From Paragordius varius (lineage: Eukaryota; Nematomorpha): DNA of 64,000 nt. Positions within the stretch are counted from its first letter, which is position 1, and each line of letters starts with the position of its first letter. The DNA is taken from the NCBI GenBank assembly GCA_964247055.1, contig OZ176057.1, positions 2,480,001 through 2,544,000 of the forward strand. The letters run 5' to 3'. Under the pieces are notes generated by a model. It was not told the origin of the DNA. It saw only the letters and a list, made by a program, of their open reading frames with translations, and did not search any database. The translations under genes were made by a program, and so were the position numbers. Shown piece by piece: positions 24,901-34,280 of the stretch.

Positions 24901-25808
24901 CTCGAATGATTTTTAGTCAAAATATATTTTATTATGGAGTAGCTGTTGCAAAAATGAATCATTTTTATATTTAAATAAAATTATTATAGTGATTTGAAGT
25001 TAATATGTCATAACGTTTAAACTTTTTAGGGTCAAAATAATTTATTTCACAAAAATAAGGTAATTCACATCGGGTAAGGTATAAAATCGGTTATTTTAGC
25101 TCCTTGAAAGGTTATAACAATTTAATCTACTGTCAAAAAATTTATAAGCTAGTCGACAAATATGCCTCGTTTTGTGTTTTTTACTTATTAAACAAGATAT
25201 AATATATTGCTGGATGGAAATATAAATTTAAGCAATAAATATTAATTATTAATAAGTGAAAATATATAGGTTTTATTATATGCTAAAATACGGCCTTTTT
25301 CGTCGTTATTATTGAAAACTACGTTATATTTATACCGATACACAAATATAAATATTCAGTGAAAATAATTTACAGATTCATAACTGTTTAAATAAACAAA
25401 TATCACGAGTAAAATTATCTGTTGAAAATTAAAATATTTACAGTGAAAATTGAATTCGGACAAAACGTAAAAATATAAAGTCAATAATTTTTTTTAAAAG
25501 ACAACCATACTTTTTAATACCTTAATGTTTCCCATATAAGCTATTTAGATGCAATTGTAAGATATAGAATTGATTGTGTTAGTAATATATATCTCTATTT
25601 CACTCTTTGCCATTTAAAACAATGAGCTATATATTGAAATAAATCAAGATTTAGAAAGTATATGGTTGTCTTTAAAAAAAATATTTGTCTTTATATTTTT
25701 ACGTTTTGTCCGTATAATTTCCATTTATAATTACCATTTATTTTTTCCATTATATTTAGGCTTGGAATTGAAGTGGCACCCATATTAGGTCCAAGTTTTT
25801 GCCCTTGA
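8787..25808 (+). CDS. Beta-N-acetylhexosaminidase (GH20), complete, with a large loop insertion
   Basis: Thirteen exons with agreeing phases: 8787-9225, 11045-11295, 12644-12745, 14631-14736, 15331-15446, 16988-17166, 17939-18345, 18742-19210, 19488-19653, 20528-20705, 21898-21988, 24050-24154 and 25760-25808 (TGA); 885 residues against about 530 in human HEXA/HEXB. The enzyme removes terminal beta-GlcNAc/GalNAc in lysosomes or outside the cell. A hydrophobic signal peptide ([21 protein letters not shown]) precedes the GH20 N-domain. Catalytic landmarks are all present: [34 protein letters not shown], the Asp-Glu pair in [41 protein letters not shown] and AERLW. The two C-terminal cysteines that pair in human Hex are kept (AHACRM, SFCP). 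About 330 extra residues separate LTTCY from [14 protein letters not shown]. Expected to be active; HEXA versus HEXB origin cannot be told. Confidence 0.95.
9769..10480. mobile_element. Terminal-inverted-repeat element with palindromic ends (GGGGTATCTAAATACCCC family)
   Basis: In hexosaminidase intron 1. The left end is CTTCGATTCAAATTGGGGTA and the right end is its complement near 10450-10480; terminal repeats of roughly 130 bp enclose about 450 bp. A second inward copy of the end sequence at about 9933 suggests nesting or rearrangement. No coding capacity. Confidence 0.75.
10743..11027. mobile_element. MITE, CAAATTCACCC family, next to hexosaminidase exon 2
   Basis: Intact-looking copy beginning ATACCATTTACAG and ending AAATGGTAT. 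It ends only about 17 bp before the splice acceptor of exon 2, so just the pyrimidine tract and AG lie outside it. Confidence 0.88.
12317..12493. mobile_element. Hairpin element (AGTAGTGTATGG family), best copy
   Basis: Two arms of about 65 bp enclose a loop of about 45 bp. The left arm runs from 'gcattctaatggttgctt' to 'cagtagtgtatgg'; the right arm is its complement with few differences. Relatives lie at about 2395, 18492, 21062, 44961, 55985 and 60355. Non-coding foldback MITE. Confidence 0.8.
12798..13075. repeat. Minisatellite built from the CAAATTCACCC unit
   Basis: A tandem array of degenerate units of about 20-21 bp of the type TTGAACAATTCAAATTCACC, at least a dozen copies, starting about 50 bp after the donor of hexosaminidase exon 3 and running directly into the next MITE. 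The unit is the same one that forms the terminal repeats of the family. Confidence 0.8.
13076..13458. mobile_element. MITE, CAAATTCACCC family, with expanded terminal array
   Basis: Starts TACCATTTACATTTCAAA and ends GATGGTATA. The left terminal repeat holds about seven degenerate CAAATTCACCC units instead of the usual one to three. Confidence 0.75.
13473..13766. mobile_element. MITE, CAAATTCACCC family
   Basis: A third member in tandem with those at 12798 and 13076. It carries recognisable ends and interior in the orientation opposite to the 13076 copy. Confidence 0.75.
13908..14188. mobile_element. Tc1/mariner-like MITE in hexosaminidase intron 3
   Basis: The left end carries ATACGGACAAAATGTAAAAA and the right end its complement, finishing in TTTTTACTGTA. 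The interior shows the paired 'caagc/ttgtct' blocks of the family. No transposase. Confidence 0.8.
15651..15912. mobile_element. MITE, CAAATTCACCC family
   Basis: In hexosaminidase intron 5. The left end is slightly decayed (ATGCCATTTACAC); the right end runs into a TA microsatellite at about 15911-15949, so its terminus is blurred. Confidence 0.75.
16375..16710. mobile_element. MITE, CAAATTCACCC family
   Basis: In hexosaminidase intron 5, with four terminal units at the right and about three at the left. The DNA on either side (about 16300-16370 and 16780-16815) has 'gcgggcc' remnants of a hAT-like element, so this copy may sit inside one. Confidence 0.8.
18492..18712. mobile_element. Hairpin element (AGTAGTGTATGG family), diverged
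   Basis: In the intron between hexosaminidase exons 7 and 8. Inverted arms 'gcaaatttatgctggcttat' and 'ataagccagcat'-type complements surround a 'cacactactgtgtt' core. Confidence 0.6.
20731..21037. mobile_element. MITE, CAAATTCACCC family, just after a splice donor
   Basis: Starts 25 bp after the donor of hexosaminidase exon 10 (exon end 20705). The left end is ATACCATTTACAATTCAAAT; the right repeat is shortened. Confidence 0.82.
21062..21275. mobile_element. Hairpin element (AGTAGTGTATGG family), diverged
   Basis: Inverted arms beginning 'atgttggcttattcatatta' and ending with the complementary 'aataagacagcat', directly downstream of the preceding MITE. Confidence 0.6.
22080..22520. repeat. 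Dispersed unclassified repeat
   Basis: Same block order as the copy at 6370-6790 ('cctcaactcaaacttttt', then a Phe/Lys-rich frame by chance, then 'cggttcgtttcaaacg'). It lies between hexosaminidase exons 11 and 12. Confidence 0.5.
25439..25730. mobile_element. Tc1/mariner-like MITE in the last hexosaminidase intron
   Basis: TA-flanked, starting CAGTGAAAATTGAATTCGGA, with a right end complementary to it. It stops about 30 bp before the acceptor of the final exon at 25760. Confidence 0.85.
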
Positions 25809-26172
25809 AATGCACATGATTTATTACCATATCTATCTCAAAAATGTGATCTTAATTATATATATTGTTAAAAAATGAAATATTTTTAATCTACAAAATC
25901 AAAGTTTTATTATATATCAAAATTTTAAAGATATACTTATTATTAATATCATATATTTTTCAATTATTTTGTTATTTACAAAAAAAACTGACCAAACAAA
26001 CAACCAATCAATTATTGAAATATGTATGAAACTTTTTATACACATAGATATATTATGTATTATGTGATTTTCGAAATCAATAATTTTTTCTGGTATTATC
26101 AGTTTTACAACGGTATAATAAATTTAAGAACATAAATATATTTAATTTATTATATATATATATATCCTTAAT

Positions 26173-26440
26173 ATACCATTTACAGTTCAAATTTACCCTT
26201 TAACAATTCAAATTCACCCTCAAATAAATAACATTTTTTTTAAGATTGAAAATTACCTATGTTTTATTTTTAAAAAATAAAAATTTTGTTTTAAATTAAA
26301 ATAATTCTGAAAATATAATAATTTATGCCATAAAGATATAGTTTATAATAATAATGTGTTATATTAGTTCGAATACACATAATTTATTTTTAGGGTGAAC
26401 TTGAATTGTTCAAGGGTGGATTTGAACTGTAAATGGTATA
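26173..26440. mobile_element. MITE, CAAATTCACCC family
   Basis: Intact ends ATACCATTTACAGTTCAAAT and ACTGTAAATGGTAT, with the family interior. It is the only clear copy in this window outside an annotated gene span. Confidence 0.88.
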
Positions 26441-27517
26441 TTTTAAAATTATTGAAACAAATTTAAAATAAAACATCTATGGCCTGATAGAGGCGCATAT
26501 TTTTCAAATGTACAACTGCAATAAAATCGCCCTTATAAACTTTCTGCAGTCACCATTTTTTTAATTTTTTGTTGAAATTGCCACAAATAAAATGCTTTTA
26601 TTATATTTTGACTACGAATTTTCTGTTTGTTTTAATTATTTGCTAAATTGTTTATTAAACAAGGATGAAATATACTGGATAATATATATTTGCAATACAA
26701 TACTCTCATGGTGCTTGGTTTTGGCAGTTACCAGCATTTTAATCACCGATTTTCGGGTAATTGTTGCATATAGATAAATAGCAAAATTTGCGGATATTAT
26801 ATTAAAAAAATTTTGGCAAAAAAACTTTAAACCAAGATATTTTTTTAAATTTTCATAAAATATATATATATTTGGATTGCAAAATATTATTTATAATTTA
26901 GGTTAATTTGTTTCAGGCTACGAAATTCTTAAATTTTTCATAAAATGAATTAGATTTCTTTTAAAAAAATGCACCGATATTGCGCGATAAGAAAATTTAC
27001 ATATGGAAGATTATGCGCGATTTTAGAAACAAAACTATTTTATGGTTTTTTTTAAACATTATGAAAACATTTTATAACTAAAATATTTTTACGATGCTGC
27101 AGAAGTTAATAAATTCAAAATAATATTTGTCCTTTTTCAAATACTCACCCAAATTTGAATCGATTATTATCGATTTGAATTTCTTTCAGAAAACTTAAGC
27201 AGCGTCGAATTAAAAGTATATCCATAAAATCGTAAAGCATTTTAATATTATTTCCAAAATTCTTCATACCATAAATTGCAAAATCTAGCTAAATTTATAT
27301 TTCTAACAATATTCATTATTATATTCCATATGTCACGATTCAGCACACAATTTTATATATCGCTATTTAGGGGTATGATATTTAAAGACTTAGAGTCCAC
27401 ATCTGAAAATTATATCATTAAAAATAAAAGTATATAGCGAGAATCTGATGCATTTCCTTTAAATACCATTTTAGGGGCTTACTTTTTATACTATCTTGTT
27501 GATTTACTGTGTCTAAT

Positions 27518-28645
27518 TTACACTGCGTTCGATATCAGGGGTAAAAAGAAATATCAATGCATATCTGATAGGAAAATCTAAGAGGAATATCATACTGCTT
27601 TTGGCTCTTACAAGTGATATAAAAAAGTTATCACACTTTTGTGATAACTGCTCCATATCATAAAATGGCAAAATTTGCATTCATTTTGTTCAATATTATT
27701 TTGGTGAAATCTAAATGCTTTTTTCAAAAATATCACTGAATATATTATAAACCACATATGAAAAGTATAATGATATATTTAAAAAAAAATCAATTTTAGA
27801 TTCTGAAGATCCCAAATTTTTGGACGCGTCTAAAATGTGCAAATATTTTTAAACTAAACGCGAAAATGCCCAGATTTTGCGAAAAAATTTTATTATATGC
27901 TAGATTATTTATTTTTGCAAAAATACTTTCTTTAAAATTTAGTTTATAGCGCAATTGTAGCAAAGCGAGTTTCATGGTTTTTGAAGCATGGGCGGAATAC
28001 AAAAACTAAACTGCAATCACTATTAGTTCCGATGCGTATGACTAAAACCGAAATATAAATTTCATTGAAGAGAGCCAAGAATTTGTCACATTAATTAATA
28101 TTCAAAGGAAAAATTTCCGAATCTCGTTGGCACTCAAAATTTAAAAAAATCTAATTTCAAAGCCTTTAAAAATGTTTAAGGGCTGATGCGTCCCGTAGGC
28201 TGCGGTTTGAGTATAGCTGCTTTAGAAATTACAAAAATGTAAAAAATATAAGCTTTTTTAATACAGGAGAACAATGTTTATACAACACGAGGCCAAAAAG
28301 GTAAAAGGTCATGAAGTGAGGAAACTAGCCCATGGCGAAAAAAATGGGACTTTGGAACCCACATCTAAGAATTAAAATTTGAACAAAATATTGTTTTTCC
28401 TTTTAATATATCTTATGATATATTATGGTGATATTTTGAAAATAGCATTTAGCCTTCCCCAAAATAAGTTATTTTAAAAAATATACGCAAATTTTCTCAT
28501 TTTCTGATATGGGGCAGTTATCACAAAAATTCAAATAGCTTTTAAAAATACATGTAAGACCCAAACGCACCAAAAAAACCCTGTATTCAATTTTCTAAAA
28601 TATTTTTTATATCCTAGATTTCGGACAGAGTGTATATGGCACAAT
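27518..28645. mobile_element. Long terminal-inverted-repeat DNA element, about 1.1 kb
   Basis: The left end (ACACTGCGTTCGATATCAGG region) and right end (complement of ACACTCTGTCCGAAATCTAGG) match in inverted order. Inner arms at about 27640-27720 and 28440-28530 also match ('tgataactgctccatatca' against its complement). I see no transposase frame. One related arm lies at about 7980-8210. Superfamily not assigned. Confidence 0.6.
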
Positions 28646-29866
28646 CTAAATCGAATATTAAAATATTCAATAGATCACGTTTTCCGAATTGCTTTAGGAT
28701 CCATATTTAATCATTTTTTATATATTTAAACGATATCACATATGGCTTTATCAACCACGGCATATAAAATTAAATCTTATTAATATAATACTCATTACCT
28801 ATTCAATTTTAGTTTCCCTTTTAGGGAAGATTTATCCAGATTTCTATAAATAAACTATATATTTAAAAGTTATTTTAATTAAAATTAAATTATCCAACAT
28901 TTTTATCATGCATAAAAAAACTTACATTCTTAACAGTTTAAAGACCTTTAGAGGCTCATATCGGGTGAGCAAAAACACTATGAAACGCTTATTAAATTTA
29001 AACTATATCAGGTTTTTGCTGCTAAAATATCGCACTTTTTATATTTAATTATTTACATGGTCCAACCATAACAAACAATTATTTGCCTGTTGCAACAAAT
29101 TAAAATAATCATATGTAAAATGGCGGAAAAATAGTTTGAGATTTAACATTATTAAAATTTTGTATGATGCGCCTAAACTTAAGAAAGTATATTTTTAAGT
29201 TCAGCTTATTACCCTACATCTTTTAAGATAGTCAAATTTCAAATGGCTCCGGGATAGAATACTACCTCAAAAGGTAATGGAGTACTTTGTGAATAAATTT
29301 TTATATGTCTCGTTCATTACTGTTATACAACAAATTTTTTGCCATGATTTCAATTCATTTCATATTTTAGACTATTTATTGTTACACAGGCCTGGGTATC
29401 CAACTACCCTAAGGACTGAAATGAATGTATTATATCCAAATGTTGATAATAATTTTTAATTTATAGCGTTAGTAGAAAAAACGCGATATTTTGCAAATGT
29501 AATATAAATGGCTTTGAAGTTTATGGAGATTATTTAAATATTTATATATTTTGGCTACTTACCTAATTTGGATAGAAGTATAAATAATTGGACCGTGACT
29601 TTGAGTATTTTTTAATATAATTCAATGTCTGATGCAAATTACCCAATATGCGAAATATTAAGGCAAAATCGTTTATAATCACCAAACTGAAATGCATTTC
29701 AAAAGGTCTCCTGCAACTTCATTCGTAAAAAATTAATAAACAATTTGAATCCAATACGTCACATTTTTTTATAAAATGTTTTCAAAAAATTGGATTTGAT
29801 AAAAAAATTAAAAAAATTAGACAAAATTAAGAAAGTAACTGGCCCCTAACATTGACTATTTTAACA

Positions 29867-30412
29867 CTTCGATTCAATTTGGGGTATCTAAATACCCCAG
29901 ACCAAATTAAATTTAAAATTTTAAAAAAACTACAGAAGGAAACCGTCCTAATTTAAATTTATGCTTCGATCCCAATAAAAATTATATAAATAAGCTTAAA
30001 TATCTAAATAAAATTTAATTTTGAAAAAAAAGTTCCATGAAACTACTTGGACGCCATTTTTATATTTTAAAATTTTTGCAAAATATAGTGTTTATTTATT
30101 TTTCAAAGTATAATAAAAACTATTTATTTATTTAAATTACATCTAACATTGATATATATAAAAAAGTGGTTTGTTTTGTATTATATTTGAATTTAGCCAA
30201 TGTACATATGTTAAGTTGACCAAATTTTTACCTTTCGGTTTTACCCTAAAATAAGTAATATCAAGTATTTTTCAATAGTGTTTTTTATGTATTCCGGTTT
30301 ATAAATTACATATAAGGGCAAAATTTTGCCATGGTTTCTATTCCTTCAATAATTTTTAAATTATTTTATTTTTAACAGGCCTGGGGTATCCAACTATCCC
30401 AATTAATCGAAG
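29867..30412. mobile_element. Palindromic-end element (GGGGTATCTAAATACCCC family)
   Basis: The left end contains GGGGTATCTAAATACCCC, a perfect 18-bp palindrome apart from the central bases. The right end near 30380-30412 has the related 'ggggtatccaactatccc'. The interior matches the copy at 9769 in inverted order over several hundred bases. Confidence 0.65.
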
Positions 30413-30707
30413 GACTAAAATGAATGTGTTGTATCCAAGTGTTAATAATCTTAAATTCATTCTGCAATCGGAATCCACATTCGGTAAATTTAAATTTTAC
30501 TTTAAATATTTTGGGTAGATAGAATAAAAAATTTTTTTTTCGCAATAAAATTATTATATTTAGTATATATTAACTACAAACTATTAGTATTAATCTTTGA
30601 AACTAAAAAAATTCGACGTACGCGCACAAATATATTTACCATTTTTCGTGGAATGATTATATACGGCATTTTTGTTTTCATCTGATCCCTAAGTTAGCTT
30701 TGGATTT

Positions 30708-33176
30708 ATGATTCATAATCAGACCATGACAATACCCAACATTCCTTTTCCATTCGCATTTCAGCAAAATTCTACCCCTGAACAGTATGTTGTACCAAAT
30801 AATCCAAATTTTAACTCCTTGAACCGAAACAATAATGTGTCAAATACGATCAAACCTGATATAAAACAATTATTTCCACCATTTTTGACGGAATCTATTA
30901 ATTTGGCAAAATCTTTTTTTGGTGCTAATCGCAGGACACAAATTGATTTTTCAGGTCCGGTTACGATAATTAAAAACTATGAAGAAAATTCAAATATAAG
31001 CAAAGATACCCTTAACTCAGTAAATTCCAAAAATTCTCAATTGACAGAAGTCCCAAATCAAGTAATAATACTTTATAACTAAAAATAATGTGTTTTTACT
31101 TCATTATAAAATTTAATATCAGATACTATGGACCAAACGTTTAGAAAATTTGCAACCTTCTCTAGTGTTTTACAATCATTTCAATAATAATAATGAAAAT
31201 AATTGTCAGCAAAGTTCGCACTTAAATCACGCTCAAACTGTTAAAATTGATAATGCTTTTACACTACCCAAAATCAAAAGTTGTTATATATACATTATAA
31301 ATTTTTATAAAAAATATTTTTGATAAAATAAAGTTATTATTAACACTTACATTTATATCTATTAAACTTCGATTCAAATTGGACCAAACTAAATGGATGA
31401 CCCATATTTAAAAAAATAAGGAATAAATTAAACCATGGCAAAGGGCACTTATATAACATTAATTAACCGAAATATGTAAAAAAAATCATTCAAAAATACT
31501 TGATATTACTTATTAAGAGGTACCCAAAGGTAAAAATTTAGCCAATATGACATGTGTGCATAAGCTGAATATAAAAAATGCAAAATATACCACTTTTCTG
31601 TTTATATTAATATTAAATGTGATTTTTATAAAAAATAAACTTTATTTTAGGCTTAAAATTAAATAAACACAATATTTCGCAAAAATGATGTAAAATAAAA
31701 TCGCGTTCAATTAATTTGATTCGGAATTTTTTTTTTCAAAACAAATTTTATTTAAATATTTTGGTTAATAGGTAGAAGTATTTATTTAAATTGGAACCGT
31801 TTCTTTCACTGGTTTTTTAAATATCAACGCTATATTATTCAGGTTTAGATACCTCAATTTGGATCGACAAACCTTAAAATTAATTGCAATGTATTAAAAA
31901 TAATAATTTATAAAAATGTTATGATAAAGGTATAAATATATATTTTTATTAAAAAAATTATTCATGATTTTTTTCTTCGTGACATAGTCCAAAGTTAATT
32001 CCATTTTCGAACTTTTTTTAAATTTTAAAGATATTTAAAAGAATTAGCATTTATACACAAAGTAAAGGGCATTAATATTAGTTTTGGCAAAAAAAGCGAG
32101 AAAGATTGTTTGACTTAATCCATAGCCAAAATATTTCTCTGGACTGTAAATGCTAATTATATATACCATTTACAGTTTAAATTCACCCTTGAACAATTTA
32201 AATTCACCCTAAAATTTAGATGGTTTTTTAAGATTAAAAATTACCTTTATTTTATAATATTTTTAAAATGTGAAATTCTGTTTAAAATTACTATAATGCT
32301 GAAAAATAATAAACTATGTCGTAAAAATATGTTTCATATTAATGATGAGTTATATTAGCCCGAAAACAGTTAATTTTTAGGGTAAATTTGAATTGTTCAA
32401 GGGTAAATTTGAATTGTTCGACTGTGAATTTGAATCGTAAATGGTATTTTTACAATCGTAATCTTTAATTTTTTTATATTTCTCTTTTTAATTAAATATT
32501 TAATTAACCAAATAACTTTTTAGAATTTAAATTTTTCTTGTATAGCCATACTCCCTGGATATTTGAATGAATCACAAACTTTGACTGATGTAGCATATCA
32601 TACAAGCCTAAATACTCAAAAATTTAATCCTGTTTTGGGTCAAACACATATGAGTGCTGAGAAAGAAAAAATTTTGTTGAATATTTTATCAAATAACAAT
32701 AATAACTTAACAACCGCAAATGATGTGTCCACAAATAAAATTTTGGCATTTGAAGAATGTCTCTCCGATCCGAATGCTAAAAATCAGTTGGAAGAATTGA
32801 TTAACATGTGTTTATCTGTGTTAGACTCTAATCAACCTTTGATTGAAGTATAACTTACCTCTAACATTTGTACAATGGATATTTTGCTTTACATTTTATT
32901 TTAACTTTGAATGAAAAATAATTCATTTTAATAACTCAGCTTTTTAATTTAATTATTGGATAGCTATCTTCCTGATTAATAAAATCTAAAATGATTCCAA
33001 TTATATTAATTGAATTTTTATTATTCGTATTTATAAAAAGGGCAATTGGATTTTTACACAGGTTGATTGATAAATCTTATAATTAAAGTAAAATGACTAA
33101 CTATAAATCACGACGTAAAAATCAGCTTCTTTTTCAACGACAACCATACTTTTTTAAACCTTTATATATCTAAAGA

Positions 33177-33214
<38 letters not shown>

Positions 33215-33831
33215 ATTACAATTTTTAAATACAAAATTGAGTGCTTTATCATTCTAAATATCTCAACAGAAAACAATTTAGTTCTATTTTATAAAAAACA
33301 AGGGTTATAGCAGAATGCTTATGAAAATGGCTTCGCTTGCCGCATTTTTGGATAAAAAAGGGCTGGCCGCATTAGAATTATGTATGGGCAATAACAAATA
33401 TTTTATATTAGAATTAAACATAAAAAACTGTAAAAATACTATTTTTTTAATTTTTGCTATTTCATTGCCACATTTGATAATTCATAAAATTTGTTTGTGT
33501 AACTAAAACAATAATAGTTATTTCGTAAAATTCTGTTTTGAATGCGGCCCGCGGGCGTGTCGGACACCCCTAAAGCATAATATTATAGTCTTTTAGTTTT
33601 TACGTTTTTTTGCATATACATTTAATTTTTACTGTATTTTAGCCATTTGAAGTAACTGAGGATGACATTAAAGCCCAAGAAAGTGTCGTTTGTGATATGC
33701 GTCAAAAAATTACGCTTTTATTGAAACATTTGGAATCCATGAATTTAGCTCAATCAACCAATCCTTCTATTAACAACAACATTAACAACCCTAATAATAA
33801 TTTTGAATCTAATTTAAATCATCACACATAA
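30708..33831 (+). CDS. Unidentified Asn-rich protein, four exons, 333 residues
   Basis: Exons are 30708-31061, 31123-31279, 32546-32847 and 33643-33831 (TAA); phases agree at all three junctions (0, 1, 0). The start is supported by an in-frame stop 15 bp upstream of the ATG. No signal peptide or membrane segment is seen. The N-terminal part is Asn/Pro-rich; a denser stretch reads IKQLFPPFLTESINLAKSFF, then ILWTKRLENLQPSLVFYNHF. The third exon has a probably helical LEELINMCLSVLDSN and the fourth MRQKITLLLKHLESMN, then an Asn-rich tail. I do not recognise the family; a scaffold or nuclear role would be a guess. The reality of the gene rests on four linked open exons with compatible splice phases, good splice signals and non-random composition. 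The donor at 31280 (GTTGTT) is weak. Confidence 0.7.
31367..31867. mobile_element. Palindromic-end element (GGGGTATCTAAATACCCC family)
   Basis: In intron 2 of the unidentified gene. The left end is CTTCGATTCAAATTGG and the right end is 'tagatacctcaatttggatcg'. The interior matches the 9769 copy ('gacatgtgtgcat', 'gcaaaaa'). Confidence 0.65.
32163..32447. mobile_element. MITE, CAAATTCACCC family
   Basis: In intron 2 of the unidentified gene, ending about 98 bp before the exon at 32546. Both ends are intact. Confidence 0.88.
33086..33640. mobile_element. Tc1/mariner-like MITE split by a hAT-like element
   Basis: The left half (about 33086-33300, with 'cgacaaccatacttttt') and the right end (about 33580-33640, ending TTTTTACTGTA) belong to the mariner-like family. 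Between them lies about 270 bp of hAT-like sequence. The right terminus is followed at once by TTTTAG and the coding exon at 33643. Confidence 0.65.
33305..33577. mobile_element. hAT-like non-autonomous element, nested
   Basis: The right end reads, on the complement, AGGGGTGTCCGACACGCCCG then CGGGCCGC, the typical hAT terminus. The left part has 'ttgccgcatttttgg'. It is inserted in the mariner-like MITE. Confidence 0.6.
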
Positions 33832-33982
33832 ATACACACTTGTTAAAAAAAGATTTATATTTTGTATTTTTTGTGATAATATATTTAGTTTTAGTCTCTG
33901 GAAAATATATGTTGTATAAATAATTTTGAATATGTAAATTGTAAAACTTTTTTAATTTTATAGTCTTGCATATTTGAATATA

Positions 33983-34280
33983 CAGTGAAAATCGAAATAT
34001 AGGGACAAAACTTTATAATATGAAAACAAATATTTTTATCTAAAAGACAAGCATACTTTTTCAAATGTTATTCTTTTATATAAGTTATTTAATTACAATT
34101 CTAAAATATAGAATTGATTATGCTATTAATATATATATATATATATATATATCACGCTTTGCTATTTTAAACAAAATGAGTCATATTTTAAAAAATTAAG
34201 ATTTAAAAATATAAATGTTTTTTAGAAAAAATTTGTCTTTATATATTTACGTTTTGTCCGTATATCAATTTTTATTGAGT
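33983..34280. mobile_element. Tc1/mariner-like MITE
   Basis: TA then CAGTGAAAATCGAAATATAG at the left; complementary 'ttacgttttgtccgtatatc' at the right; a TA microsatellite inside at about 34127-34152. Confidence 0.82.

Larger units (their letters stand above)
25809..30707. other. Intergenic region, repeat-filled
   Basis: No supported gene. It contains a CAAATTCACCC MITE (26173-26440), a dispersed repeat (about 26460-26960), a long terminal-repeat element (about 27518-28645) and GGGGTATCTAAATACCCC-type elements (a fragment at about 29390-29440 and a copy at about 29867-30412). The remaining open frames are short and without recognisable protein features. Confidence 0.6.

Noticed and set aside
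26592-26777. Hydrophobic 61-codon open frame in the 26.5-kb region
   Set aside because: It lies in a dispersed repeat, has no splice partners, and T-rich DNA yields such hydrophobic frames by chance.
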